DNA of 64,000 nucleotides from Schauerella fraxinea (GCA_030849945.1 JAVDKK010000001.1:1240001-1304000), one strand, 5' to 3'; counted from the first letter of the stretch, positions 42,657 through 51,744 are shown. The notes: a model not told the origin generated them from the letters alone. A program made the numbers and translations.

Positions 42657-43676
42657 TCACGTCACCTTGATCGCCAGCTTGCCGAAGTTCTTGCCCGACA
42701 GCAGTCCGATGAAGGCTTCGGGCGCGCGATCAAGACCGTCGACGATGTCTTCGCGATATTTGACCTTGCCGTCCTTGATCCACTGCGTCATCTCTTTCTG
42801 GAAGGCCGGCTGCTGGTCGATGAAGTCGAATTGGATGAAGCCGCGCAGCATGATGCGCTTTGCCAATACCTGCTGCATCAACGCCGGCAAGCGATCGGGG
42901 CCGTCCGTTTTCAAGCCGTCGTATTGGGCGATCAGTCCGCACACCGGAACGCGCGAGAACGTGTTGAGCAATGGGAAAACGGCATCCCACACGGCGCCGC
43001 CGACGTTTTCGAAGTAGACGTCGATGCCGTCCGGGCAGGCTCGCGCCAGTTGCTCGGCGAAGTCCGGGGCATGATGATCGATGGCGGCGTCAAAGCCCAA
43101 TTCGTTTTTGACGAACGCGCATTTTTCAGCGCCGCCGGCAATGCCGATCGCGCGCGCGCCCTTGATGTGGGCGATCTGTCCCACGGCAGAACCCACCGGG
43201 CCGCTCGCTGCTGCCACCACTACCGTTTCGCCGGCTTTGGGCTGGCCGAGCGTGAGCAAACCGCTATAGGCCGTGAAGCCCGGCATGCCCAATACGCCGA
43301 GTGCAGTCGACATGGGGGCGGCTTGCGGATCGATCTTGCGCAGTCCCTTGCCATCGGACACCGCATAGGTTTGCCAGCCCGAATGCGAGAGCACGATGTC
43401 GCCCACGGCAAAATTCGCGTTGCGGCTTTCGATCACTTCGCTTACTGTGCCGCCTTCCATCACCGCGCCCACAGCCACCGGTTCCGAGTACGACTTCGCG
43501 TCGTTCATGCGGCCGCGCATGTAGGGGTCGAGCGACAGATAGCGCACCTTCAACAGCACCTGGCCATCGGCCGGCGTGGGCGCAGGCGCTTCCTTGAGTT
43601 CGAACGCTTCGGGCGTCACGCGTCCCGTGGGGCGCTGCTTCAGAATTATTTTGCGATTGATGTGTTGCGTGGCCAT
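42657..43676 (-). CDS. NADP-dependent MDR oxidoreductase (CurA/leukotriene B4 dehydrogenase type)
   Basis: A 339-residue zinc-free medium-chain dehydrogenase/reductase. It begins with NRKIILKQRPTGRVT and YLSLDPYMRGRM, the hallmark of the 2-alkenal/curcumin reductase group. GMPGFTAYSGLL, the nucleotide motif AAASGPVGSAVGQIA and YFENVGG follow. It reduces the double bond of alpha,beta-unsaturated ketones or aldehydes with NADPH. It stands alone between a FUSC gene (convergent) and the aminotransferase unit. No terminator with a T-run is visible. Confidence 0.92.
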   Translation of the reverse strand: MATQHINRKIILKQRPTGRVTPEAFELKEAPAPTPADGQVLLKVRYLSLDPYMRGRMNDAKSYSEPVAVGAVMEGGTVSEVIESRNANFAVGDIVLSHSGWQTYAVSDGKGLRKIDPQAAPMSTALGVLGMPGFTAYSGLLTLGQPKAGETVVVAAASGPVGSAVGQIAHIKGARAIGIAGGAEKCAFVKNELGFDAAIDHHAPDFAEQLARACPDGIDVYFENVGGAVWDAVFPLLNTFSRVPVCGLIAQYDGLKTDGPDRLPALMQQVLAKRIMLRGFIQFDFIDQQPAFQKEMTQWIKDGKVKYREDIVDGLDRAPEAFIGLLSGKNFGKLAIKVT

Positions 43677-43787
43677 CTGCGCATCCTTTATTTATACGCG
43701 CCGACCGAAGGATCCGGTCGGCGCCAAGAGAAGAGGATAGTACGCAGCAGGAGGCGTGCCGGTTCCGCATCGCGCATGGCCTGCAAG

Positions 43788-43829
43788 ATGCGCGGGTCGT
43801 AGCCGCCTCAAGCGCTACGACCCGCGCAT
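43788..43829 (-). terminator. Long perfect inverted repeat after the class V aminotransferase gene
   Basis: ATGCGCGGGTCGTAGC (43788-43803) and GCTACGACCCGCGCAT (43814-43829) form a perfect 16-bp stem with a 10-base loop. The stem begins in the stop codon of the aminotransferase. No T-run follows on the minus strand, so it may stabilise the 3' end or aid Rho-dependent termination rather than act as an intrinsic terminator. Confidence 0.55.
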
Positions 43830-45028
43830 TACGCGTCGATCTCGCTCAACACCGCGATCGCTGCCGCGATGCCGCCCTGGCCGAACGGCACGCCCTGCGC
43901 GGTCATGCCGGCTTCGATCGCGCCCAGGCACCCCAGGATCATCGCAGGGTTGATGTCGCCCAGGTGGCCGATACGAAACGCACGGCCCGCCAACGATCCC
44001 AGGCCGCCCGCTACTGCCACTTGAAAGCGCTCGCGTGTGGCGTCGCGCAAGGCTTCGGGATCGAAAGCGGCAGGATCCACCGCTACGGTGGTGACCGAGG
44101 CCGAACGCGCTTCGGGCACTTCGCCGAAGAAGCGCAGCGCGCCAGCCGTGCTCCACGCTTGCACCGCCGCGCGCACCGCGCGTGCCGTGCGATCGTGGCG
44201 CGCCAGTACGACGTCCAGGCCTTCTTCGAGAATCAGCGCCAACGCGGCTTCAAGACCCATCAGCAGGTTTTGCGGCGGCGTGCCGCAGAACTTGCGGTAG
44301 ATGAAATCGCTTTTACGGCGTCCCCAATCCCAATACACACGCGGCGTAGGATTGGCGGTGGCCACGGCCATCGCACGGGCATCGACCGCCATGAACGACA
44401 GGCCCGGCGGCACCATCAGCGCCTTCTGCGAGGCGCCCAGGGCCACGTTCACACCCCAGCCGTCCATATCGAACGGCGACGCACCCAGAGACGCCACCAC
44501 GTCCACCACCAGCAACGCCGGATGACCAGCGCGATCGATGGCGGCACGTACGGCAGGGATGTCGCTCGTCATGCCGCTGGCCGTGTCGGTATGCACCACG
44601 AGGACGGCAGTGATGACGTGTGCCGTGTCTTCGCGCAGGGCGGCTTCAATGGCCGCGACGTCTACCGGATAACCATCGCGATAGGGCGTACGCACGACGA
44701 TCGCGCCGAAGGCTTCGGCATGCTGGGCCCACGTCTCGGAAAAGTGACCGCTGCCCGGCACCATCACCGTCTGGCCCGGGGCGATCAAGTTGACGATCGT
44801 CGCTTCCCACGCGCCATGGCCATTGGCCGCGTACATGAACACGTCCGCATCGCGGGTTTGAAAAACCTGACGCAAGCCGTCTTCGCAGGCGGCCACCATG
44901 GTGGCCAGACGGGGATCGCCCATGTCCATGGGCTGACGGCTCATCTCGTTGAGCACGTCTTCCGGCACGCGGGTGGGGCCGGGGGAGTGAAGAAAGCGCT
45001 GACCTGAAATGCGTTTTGATGGATGCAT
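43829..45028 (-). CDS. Class V aminotransferase (serine-glyoxylate/alanine-glyoxylate type)
   Basis: A 399-residue PLP enzyme of fold type I, class V. The start region FLHSPGPTRVPEDVL is the family hallmark. AANGHGAWEA contacts PLP, VVDVVASLGASPFDMD positions the cofactor, and the lysine is K202 in LGASQKALM. A conserved arginine lies in the C-terminal GSLAGRAFRIGHLG. It transfers an amino group from serine or alanine to glyoxylate, giving glycine. It lies 41 bases downstream of an LrgA/LrgB pair. Plant LrgAB homologues carry glycolate and glycerate, so a role in two- and three-carbon acid metabolism fits. Confidence 0.9.
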   Translation of the reverse strand: MHPSKRISGQRFLHSPGPTRVPEDVLNEMSRQPMDMGDPRLATMVAACEDGLRQVFQTRDADVFMYAANGHGAWEATIVNLIAPGQTVMVPGSGHFSETWAQHAEAFGAIVVRTPYRDGYPVDVAAIEAALREDTAHVITAVLVVHTDTASGMTSDIPAVRAAIDRAGHPALLVVDVVASLGASPFDMDGWGVNVALGASQKALMVPPGLSFMAVDARAMAVATANPTPRVYWDWGRRKSDFIYRKFCGTPPQNLLMGLEAALALILEEGLDVVLARHDRTARAVRAAVQAWSTAGALRFFGEVPEARSASVTTVAVDPAAFDPEALRDATRERFQVAVAGGLGSLAGRAFRIGHLGDINPAMILGCLGAIEAGMTAQGVPFGQGGIAAAIAVLSEIDA

Positions 45029-45069
45029 GACTACCTGGATAGGAAAGGACGCGAGAGGAAAAGGCAAAT

Positions 45070-45816
45070 CTAAAAGAGCGCGGCAACCCACGCCATCGTG
45101 CGAAACGCGAGAGGAATCAACAGCGCGGCGAGGATGACTTGCAGGCCGAGCGCCAGGCCCGCATAGGCGCCGGCGTCGGGGTCGACCTGCAGCGCGCGCG
45201 CCGCACCGATGCCGTGCGACGCCGTGCCCAGTGCGTAACCGCGCGCGGCCCAGCCGTTGGGATGCTTCGGGATCTTCATCGCGTCGAACAGATAGCGTCC
45301 AGTGAGCGCGCCCACCAGGCCGGTGAGTACGGCAAACACGGCCGACAGCGCCGGGATGCCGCCGATGGCTTCGGCAATGCCCATGGCGACCGGCGCCGTG
45401 ACGGACTTGGGCGCCAGCGACAAGACGATATCGGCCGGCAGGCCGAGCGCCCAGCCCAGCAGCACGGCGCTGAGACTGGCCGTGGCGCCACCGATGAGGG
45501 CCGCCTGCAGCAGACGGCGCCAGCGGCGTTGCAGCTCATGACGCCGGAACCAGAGCGGCCACGCCAGCGCCACGACCGCCGGGCCCAGCAGGAAGTGGAT
45601 GAACTGCGCACCGGAAAAGTACGTTTGATAGGGCACGCCCGACACCAGCAAGCCCGCGGCGATGATCAGGATGCTCCACAGCACCGGATTGGCCCAAGGC
45701 GCCTGATCGCAGCGCAGATAGGCTGCGTGAGCGACCAGATACACCACCAGCGTGGCTGTGAGCCCGAAGAGCGGGGTGGACGACAGGTACACCCAAAGGT
45801 TGACGAAATCACTCAT
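45070..45816 (-). CDS. LrgB family membrane protein
   Basis: A 248-residue polytopic membrane protein of the LrgB/CidB family. Seven or more hydrophobic segments are visible; landmarks are FLLGPAVVALAWPLW, LAPKSVTAPVAMGIAEAIGG and ARGYALGTASHGIGAARAL. Bacterial members were first linked to holin-like murein hydrolase control; the fused plant homologue PLGG1 is a glycolate/glycerate transporter. It overlaps the LrgA gene by 8 bases. The adjacent serine-glyoxylate-type aminotransferase supports a metabolite-transport role. Confidence 0.9.
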   Translation of the reverse strand: MSDFVNLWVYLSSTPLFGLTATLVVYLVAHAAYLRCDQAPWANPVLWSILIIAAGLLVSGVPYQTYFSGAQFIHFLLGPAVVALAWPLWFRRHELQRRWRRLLQAALIGGATASLSAVLLGWALGLPADIVLSLAPKSVTAPVAMGIAEAIGGIPALSAVFAVLTGLVGALTGRYLFDAMKIPKHPNGWAARGYALGTASHGIGAARALQVDPDAGAYAGLALGLQVILAALLIPLAFRTMAWVAALF

Positions 45817-46156
45817 CGCCGTCGTCCCGGCCCAGGCGCAGTGCCCAGAGCGTTGCGGCCATGCCGGCCCACGTAGAGAGCGCGATCACGAGCATGATCC
45901 GTCCGCCGTATTCGCTCAGTAAGTTGAGGTGCGTCATGACACCCACCCCGACCGGGATGAACAACAACGATAGATGGGAGAGCAGAAATTGGGCGCATTC
46001 GGCGACCGGGCTGCGCACGACTGACCAGCGCAACGCGATCAACAACAGCATCATGCCGATCACGGGGCCCGGCAGTGGTAGGTGCAGGGCACGGGAAATC
46101 ACCTCGCCCGCTGCCTGCAGCGCGAGGAGCCAGGCGAAGCCGCGCAAGGCGTGCAT
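45809..46156 (-). CDS. CidA/LrgA family membrane protein
   Basis: A 115-residue membrane protein with about four hydrophobic segments and the family landmarks GEVISRALHLPLPGPVIGM and LLFIPVGVGVMTHL. It pairs with LrgB, encoded just downstream with an 8-base overlap, to form the presumed transporter or holin-like complex. It is the first gene of a three-gene leftward unit, LrgA, LrgB, aminotransferase, and is divergent from the chemoreceptor gene. Confidence 0.9.
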   Translation of the reverse strand: MHALRGFAWLLALQAAGEVISRALHLPLPGPVIGMMLLLIALRWSVVRSPVAECAQFLLSHLSLLFIPVGVGVMTHLNLLSEYGGRIMLVIALSTWAGMAATLWALRLGRDDGDE

Positions 46157-46230
46157 GACGACAGTCTCAAACGATTGAAAGAACTGGCCGGAATGATACC
46201 AAGCCGTGAGACCTAAGGGTTACCGCTTAC

Positions 46231-46257
46231 TAAAGTTTCGAAACAACTGGCCGTTAT
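46231..46257 (+). promoter_or_regulatory. Sigma-28 (FliA)-type promoter of the chemoreceptor gene
   Basis: TAAAGTTT (46231-46238), an 11-base spacer and GCCGTTAT (46250-46257) match the sigma-28 consensus TAAAGTTT-N11-GCCGATAA at 14 of 16 positions, with exact spacing. It lies 92 bases ahead of the GTG start of the chemoreceptor gene, the type of gene this sigma factor controls. It also shows that translation cannot begin at the longer-frame start at 46206. Confidence 0.8.
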
Positions 46258-46349
46258 CCGAGTTGAGTCGGATCAGGCTCATACCTTCGTCGTGCCCGGC
46301 CGTCGTGTCGTATCCCGCGCCCCTGGCCATCTCGCCCTTGGAATACATC

Positions 46350-48341
46350 GTGTCCTTATTCTCTCGTAGTGCCTTCGCCGATTTGAGCGTCGGTAAAAAG
46401 CTGGGTTTAGGCTTTGGCTTCACGCTCATCCTGTCTCTGGTCATCGCTGTGGGCAGCGTCCTCAGCCTGCAACGCACACTCGGCCAATTCGATCGCGTGG
46501 CGTTGACGACGCAAATGGAAGGCGATGTTGATGATGCGCGGTTGTCGCGCGTCCGCTACGGGCAGTCGTCGTCGGCCTCCGACATCCGCGACAACGAAAA
46601 AGCCATGGGCGAAATCGATGCGCGCCTCACCGAAGCGCGGAGCATGACGTGGACGCCGGCCGACCAGGACGCCCTCGCCAAGATCGGCGACAACGTCAAA
46701 ATCTATCGCACGCGCCGCGACGCCATGGTGCGTGAGCGCGAAGCCACGCTCGCCGCGCGCACGGCCTGGGAACAAACCGCGGAGCAGGCGACCAAGTCGT
46801 TGCAGCAGTTGCGCGACGCGTTGACCGAAGCGCTGCAGGCCGAGATCGTGATGAGCCAGTTGGTGTCGATGGGCGGCTTCAGCCCGGCAGGTGACGGCGG
46901 CACCGAGACCGCGGCCAACGCGGGCGAACCCCTGGCCTATGTGGTGATGGACGCAGGCGCCGTGGCGCAATTGCTGGCCGAGGCGCGGTATTCGGTCACG
47001 ATGCTCGCTTTGCAGCGCACGGCCGAACGCGAGGCGCAGGCCTTGACGGCGGTGGACAAAGTGTCGGCTGCTGCGCAGTTGGTGCACGACAAATTGCCCG
47101 ACAATTCCGACAACCGCAAACTCGCGCAGCAAGTGCGCACCCAAGTGCAGAGTTACCGCCAGCAAGTGGCGGGCTATATGACCATCGTCAATCGCGAAAA
47201 CGCCGTGATCGCGCAAATGGGCCAAACCGCCGAAGGTCTGTCGGCCGAGATCGGCGGCATCGCCGGCCGTCAGACGGTCGAGACCCGCAGCTTCGTGGGC
47301 CAGGCGGTGATGCTGACGATGATCGTGGCGGCCGTGGTGACGCTGCTGGGGATATTGTCGGCCTGGCTGATCACGCGCCAGATGACGCGCCCGTTGCGCG
47401 AGGCCGTGGGCGTGGCCGAACGCATTGCCGACGGCGATCTGAGCACGCCAGTGCATGTGACCCGTCGCGACGAAATCGGGCAGTTGCTGTATTCGATGCA
47501 GCGCATGCAGGCCTTCCTGGTCGAGACGGTGTCACTGGTGCGCGATAGCGTGGATCAGATCAATTTGGGCTCGCGTGAGATTGCGGCAGGCAACGCCGAT
47601 CTGTCGTCACGTACCGAGCAGCAGGCCGCGTCGCTGGAAGAGACGGCCGCGAGCATGGAGCAGTTGTCGGCCACGGTGAAGCAAAATGCCGATAGCGCGG
47701 CGCAAGCCAATCGCCTCGCTCAAACCGCTTCGGGTGCCGCGCACGATGGCGGCGCAGCGGTGTCGCGCGTGGTAACCACCATGCAAAGCATCTCGAACCG
47801 CTCGAACCGAATTACCGACATTGTGGCAACGATCGAGGGTATTGCGTTTCAGACCAATATCCTGGCGTTGAATGCGGCCGTTGAAGCGGCACGGGCCGGT
47901 GAGCAAGGCAAGGGCTTTGCCGTGGTCGCCACCGAAGTGCGATCGCTCGCGCAACGCAGTGCCACGGCGGCCAAGGAGATCAAGGGGCTGATCGAAGATT
48001 CGGTATCTGCGGTGAGCGACGGGTCGCGCCAGGTGGCCGATGCCTCGCGCACGATCGACGATGTGATGAAGGCGGTCACCCAAGCCACCGACTTGATGAG
48101 CGAGATCGCTGCCAGTTCGCATGAGCAGGCCAACGGCATCGAGCAGGTCAATCGCGCGGTGACGCAGATGGATCAGACCACGCAGCAAAACGCGTCGTTG
48201 GTGGAAGAGGCTGCGGCAGCCGCGGCGGCGCTGGAAGATCAGGCCGTACACCTGGCGCAGGCCGTGGCGGTGTTCCGTCTGCAGCAGGACGCGGGCGTGG
48301 CGCGGTTGACGCACGAGCGCACGGCGCTGTTGGCGAGTTAA
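46350..48341 (+). CDS. Methyl-accepting chemotaxis protein
   Basis: A 663-residue chemoreceptor if the GTG at 46350 is used, giving the family-like start SLFSRSAFADLSVGKKLGLG. First membrane segment is at about residues 20-40. A helical periplasmic domain of about 290 residues follows, then a second membrane segment (MLTMIVAAVVTLLGILSAWL), a HAMP domain (TRQMTRPLREAVGVAERIAD) and the signalling domain with hairpin tip IEGIAFQTNILALNAAVEAA. No C-terminal pentapeptide for CheR is present. The ligand domain is of the four-helix type and cannot be assigned a ligand. A sigma-28 promoter lies upstream and a strong terminator downstream. Confidence 0.92.
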   Translation: MSLFSRSAFADLSVGKKLGLGFGFTLILSLVIAVGSVLSLQRTLGQFDRVALTTQMEGDVDDARLSRVRYGQSSSASDIRDNEKAMGEIDARLTEARSMTWTPADQDALAKIGDNVKIYRTRRDAMVREREATLAARTAWEQTAEQATKSLQQLRDALTEALQAEIVMSQLVSMGGFSPAGDGGTETAANAGEPLAYVVMDAGAVAQLLAEARYSVTMLALQRTAEREAQALTAVDKVSAAAQLVHDKLPDNSDNRKLAQQVRTQVQSYRQQVAGYMTIVNRENAVIAQMGQTAEGLSAEIGGIAGRQTVETRSFVGQAVMLTMIVAAVVTLLGILSAWLITRQMTRPLREAVGVAERIADGDLSTPVHVTRRDEIGQLLYSMQRMQAFLVETVSLVRDSVDQINLGSREIAAGNADLSSRTEQQAASLEETAASMEQLSATVKQNADSAAQANRLAQTASGAAHDGGAAVSRVVTTMQSISNRSNRITDIVATIEGIAFQTNILALNAAVEAARAGEQGKGFAVVATEVRSLAQRSATAAKEIKGLIEDSVSAVSDGSRQVADASRTIDDVMKAVTQATDLMSEIAASSHEQANGIEQVNRAVTQMDQTTQQNASLVEEAAAAAAALEDQAVHLAQAVAVFRLQQDAGVARLTHERTALLAS

Positions 48342-48365
48342 GCAATCACCGTTATCGATCAATAC

Positions 48366-48404
48366 ATGCCGCGATGTCCCTTGGACATTGCGGCATTTCT
48401 TTTT
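48366..48404 (+). terminator. Rho-independent terminator after the chemoreceptor gene
   Basis: ATGCCGCGATGTCC (48366-48379) pairs with GGACATTGCGGCAT (48383-48396) through 14 pairs including one G-T, with a 3-base loop. A T-rich run TTTCTTTTT follows to 48404. It starts 24 bases after the chemoreceptor stop codon. Confidence 0.9.
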
Positions 48405-49303
48405 CAACGGCCGTGAAGCGCGCCCGCAATCGAGGCCGACAACATATCGGCGTGGGTCAAGCCCGGAAACTCGATCATGTTCACGACCCAGTCGCTGCGT
48501 TGCGACAACTGCTGGGTCACGGCTTTCGTGTTGTCGGGCCGTTCAGGCGGCGCCACATCGTGGCCGACCATGATCGTCAGTTGCCGCAACGCGCCCGTTG
48601 CGCAGATGCGCGGACCCGCGATCGTCTGCAGCAGATATCGGCCGTTCCACCAGAACGACGGGCTGACCGCGAGGTAGCGCGTAAACGCGTCGGGTTGGGT
48701 AAGCAATACGTGCAACGCGAACAGCCCACCATACGAATGGCCGTAGAGGGTTTGGTCGTTCGCATCGATCGGGTAGTGGGCGGCCACGAAGGGTTTGATG
48801 CGCGTCTCGAGCGTATCGAGAAAAAGGTCGGCACCGCCGCCGGGCAGCGTCTTGCCGACTGCCTCCGGATCGCGCGGTGCGCCAACGGGGCTATCGGCGC
48901 CCGGCGAGGGGGGCGTGTAATCGAACGAGCGTGCGGCCTGCCGCAAGCTGGCGTCGATGTCGTAGCCGATGCCGACGATCACGGCATTGGGACGCGCATT
49001 ACGCGGTAACGCTGCGGCGGTGTCGGTGAGGCTTTCGAATACCGTGTCGCCGTCCAGCATATAGATCACGGGATAGCCCGCGGCCGGTGGCGGACTCGTC
49101 GGTTGCCAGATGAACAGGCGCAAATCCGGGCGCGGATCGTCACGCGCCAACAGGTATTGCGTCACTTCCGCAGCCGGCACACCGGTCGCGAGATCGGCAG
49201 GTTGCGCCGGCATGGGCTTGGGCGGCGGCGGCGGATCGTAGCGGGAAGCGGTAGCGGCGATGAGCGCGGCGCCGCCTGCAACGCGGGCAGTGGACTCGGG
49301 CAA
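48404..49303 (-). CDS. Alpha/beta hydrolase, esterase-like (Fes/IroE type)
   Basis: A 299-residue hydrolase of the putative-esterase family. The nucleophile elbow is LYGHSYGGLFALH; other landmarks are YPVIYMLDGDTVFESL, AVIVGIGYDID and AVSPSFWW. The C-terminal histidine lies in FPGLTHADML. Members hydrolyse siderophore esters or other esters, often in the periplasm. The start is uncertain: a TTG at 49303 gives a short Ala-rich, possibly signal-like N-terminus, and an ATG at 49213 gives a cytoplasmic form. It is convergent with the chemoreceptor. Confidence 0.75.
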   Translation of the reverse strand: MPESTARVAGGAALIAATASRYDPPPPPKPMPAQPADLATGVPAAEVTQYLLARDDPRPDLRLFIWQPTSPPPAAGYPVIYMLDGDTVFESLTDTAAALPRNARPNAVIVGIGYDIDASLRQAARSFDYTPPSPGADSPVGAPRDPEAVGKTLPGGGADLFLDTLETRIKPFVAAHYPIDANDQTLYGHSYGGLFALHVLLTQPDAFTRYLAVSPSFWWNGRYLLQTIAGPRICATGALRQLTIMVGHDVAPPERPDNTKAVTQQLSQRSDWVVNMIEFPGLTHADMLSASIAGALHGR

Positions 49304-49394
49304 GATCGTGATCCTGTGGAAAGGCAGACGATGCCGCCCGGGCGGGCGGCGGGGCGGCGTCAGTCTACCAGCGTGGACGAATACGCTCAGCGCG

Positions 49395-50324
49395 CTACCG
49401 TGTCGCTCGCCCCACCGTCATGTCGAGCGGCATGCCGTGCACGTCCGCCATCTTGGCGCGCTGCGCCAGCACGAGATTCAACGCTTGGCTCAGCGCATCC
49501 AGCGCGCGGCTGTCCGCATCGCTTTTGCGCGTGACCAGCGAAAATTGCAGTGTGGGCGCACCCGCCAGTCGCAGCACGCGCACGGGGTACGTCAGGCAGA
49601 TGCTGGGGTCGGACAATTGCACCAGCGATATCCCCAGCCCGGCGCTTACCATCGCGACGATGGCCTGCGCGCCATCGAGCTCCAGCGTGCTGTGTTTATC
49701 CGGCACATGCGTGTTGATGTAGCGCGCTGCCATGCGCCCGGTGACGGTATTGCGTGCGTAGCGGATCCATTCGTACTCGCGAAACAGGGCAGCGAGCGAC
49801 GTGCGCGTTTCGTCGGGCGGCACGATCAGCAGCAGTTCGCGTTGCGTCAGATCCTGCCAGTTCAGCCGTGCCGACCCGCCGGTCTCCGGTTGCGCGACCA
49901 CGGCGGCGTCCAGCGTACCGGCTTTGACCGCGTCAGTGAGTTCGGCGGTACGCCCGCGGGTGGGCAGGACGCGCAAATTGGGATGCGCGTCGCGCAGATA
50001 GCGCATCGTGCCGGGGATCAACACGGCCTGCATCGACTCGATCACGCCGAGCCGCAGCGTGCCCTCCACGGTAACGGTGGGCCGCAGCCGCAGTGCCTCG
50101 AGTTGATCCATGGCTTGCCGCATGGTGGCGGCCACGTCGAACGCCAACTGGCGGGGTCGCACCTGCAATCCCGATCGATCGAACAATTGCTGACCCAGGT
50201 ATTGCTCCAACTGCTTCATCTGCATGCTCACCGCGCTGGGCGTGATGTTGGTTTCCTTAGCCGCCGCCGCCAGCGTGCCGTGCTGGAGCACCGCATCGAG
50301 CGTGGTGAAAAGCGCGAGCTTCAT
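49395..50324 (-). CDS. LysR-family transcriptional regulator
   Basis: A 309-residue LysR regulator. The helix-turn-helix is MKLALFTTLDAVLQHGTLAA with NITPSAVSMQMKQLEQYLG, followed by a co-inducer domain (LRLGVIESMQAVLIPG). It is a close paralogue of the regulator at 21347-22222. It is divergent from the TauD-type dioxygenase gene over a 133-base gap, which it probably controls. The gap has AT-rich sequence (CCAAATATTCATCGATTTATTCTG region) suitable for binding. Confidence 0.9.
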   Translation of the reverse strand: MKLALFTTLDAVLQHGTLAAAAKETNITPSAVSMQMKQLEQYLGQQLFDRSGLQVRPRQLAFDVAATMRQAMDQLEALRLRPTVTVEGTLRLGVIESMQAVLIPGTMRYLRDAHPNLRVLPTRGRTAELTDAVKAGTLDAAVVAQPETGGSARLNWQDLTQRELLLIVPPDETRTSLAALFREYEWIRYARNTVTGRMAARYINTHVPDKHSTLELDGAQAIVAMVSAGLGISLVQLSDPSICLTYPVRVLRLAGAPTLQFSLVTRKSDADSRALDALSQALNLVLAQRAKMADVHGMPLDMTVGRATR

Positions 50325-50457
50325 CAGAATTCCTTACGTAGTCGCCAAATATTCATCGATTTATTCTGACTATGCCACGTCCTACACTCCTTGCCTATGG
50401 TGCCGCACAGGCGGCGCGGCAGAGCGCGATGCAGGTCGCGCGGCATCCGAGGAAATC

Positions 50458-51546
50458 ATGATGAGCAAACCCGAATTTCGTCCGCAGGCCTGGTTGGCCG
50501 CGGATCTGGATCAAGATCGGTCGTGGGTGCATCGGTTGTCGGCCGATGCCGTAGCAGGCGTCGAAGCAGCGCTGGCGGCCGCCAAGCAGGTCGCCAAACC
50601 AATGCTCGAGATGACCGCCGACGATTTTCCTTTGAATGCGGCGGCGCGCGACGCATTGGCGCGGGCGTTCGATGCCACGCAAGGGCGTTTCGGTCTGTGT
50701 TTGCTCAAGGGGTTTCCGGTTGAGCGATGGACTGAGGATGAGGCCAAGCTGGTGTATTGGGGCATCGGATTGCATGTGGGCGTTGCCCGCACGCAAAACC
50801 GCGCCAGCAATGTGATGACCGATGTGCGCAACGAAGGCGGTTCGTACAAGACCAAAAACGGCCGCGGCTACAACACCAACGCGGGTCTCGATTTTCATAT
50901 GGACTCGTGCGATGTGGTGGCACTGCTGTGCTTGCAGACGGCGAAGTCGGGTGGCGAGAGCAAGATCGTGAGTTCGATGGCGCTGCGCGATGCCATTGCA
51001 CGCGAGCGCCCCGACCTGATTCCGGTACTGCAGTCGGCGTATTTCCACAGCTATCAGGGCACCCAGGATCCCGCGCAACCGCCGTTCTATCGCTGCCCGA
51101 TTCTGGGAAGTGACGACACCTATTTCTCGTTTCGCACCAATCGCAAGAACACCACCGCGGCGCAACGCGACTTCGACGACGTGCCGCGTTTGAGCGACGC
51201 ACAAAGTGAGGCGCTCGATCTACTCGATACGCTGATGCCGGATCCCACCTACTGCTTTTCGATGTGGCTCGAGCGCGGCGATCTGCAGTTGCTCAACAAC
51301 TATGTGATCCTGCATTCACGCACCAACTTCGAAGACCATGACGAGCCCGAACGGCGGCGCCATCTGCTGCGGTTGTGGTTGGCAATTCCGGGCTCGCAGC
51401 CGCTGCCGCCCGAATGGCGCGAGTACTACGGTGATGTGCGTCCGGGGGCCGTGCGCGGCGGAGTACGAGGAAGCGCGATCACCGAAGCGTTCCTCGATTA
51501 CGAGCGCCGGCAGGCGCAAAGAATGGATATGCCGTTGGGGTTGTAG
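50458..51546 (+). CDS. TauD/TfdA-family dioxygenase
   Basis: A 362-residue Fe(II)/2-oxoglutarate-dependent dioxygenase. The iron-binding H147-x-D149 is in LDFHMDSCDVVALLC, the distal histidine in NNYVILHSRTNFED, and the 2-oxoglutarate arginine in RRHLLRLWLAIP. It is longer than the dioxygenase at 29230-30111 and not closely alike. It hydroxylates an unknown substrate in the cytoplasm. GAGGA precedes a double ATG (50458 or 50461). The gene appears monocistronic, paired only with the divergent LysR gene. Confidence 0.88.
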   Translation: MMSKPEFRPQAWLAADLDQDRSWVHRLSADAVAGVEAALAAAKQVAKPMLEMTADDFPLNAAARDALARAFDATQGRFGLCLLKGFPVERWTEDEAKLVYWGIGLHVGVARTQNRASNVMTDVRNEGGSYKTKNGRGYNTNAGLDFHMDSCDVVALLCLQTAKSGGESKIVSSMALRDAIARERPDLIPVLQSAYFHSYQGTQDPAQPPFYRCPILGSDDTYFSFRTNRKNTTAAQRDFDDVPRLSDAQSEALDLLDTLMPDPTYCFSMWLERGDLQLLNNYVILHSRTNFEDHDEPERRRHLLRLWLAIPGSQPLPPEWREYYGDVRPGAVRGGVRGSAITEAFLDYERRQAQRMDMPLGL

Positions 51547-51744
51547 CCGCCTGACGCCGAGGGTGGTGATGGGAGCCTGGATGGCGCAGCAAGGCTGAAC
51601 AGGCCGGCATGGAACGAGGTACGGGGGTGCGTTGCGAGCGACGTTTACAACCTTGCAACATCTCCTGGTGCATCTGATCCGTATGTAGGGGTACAGGCGG
51701 CTTAAACGCTTGAGCACTTACCCCAAATACATCAGGAGATTGCC

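Noticed and set aside
46206..46350. Longer start for the chemoreceptor at 46206
   Set aside because: Lies upstream of the sigma-28 promoter, so it would not be transcribed from it; the added residues have no family match.
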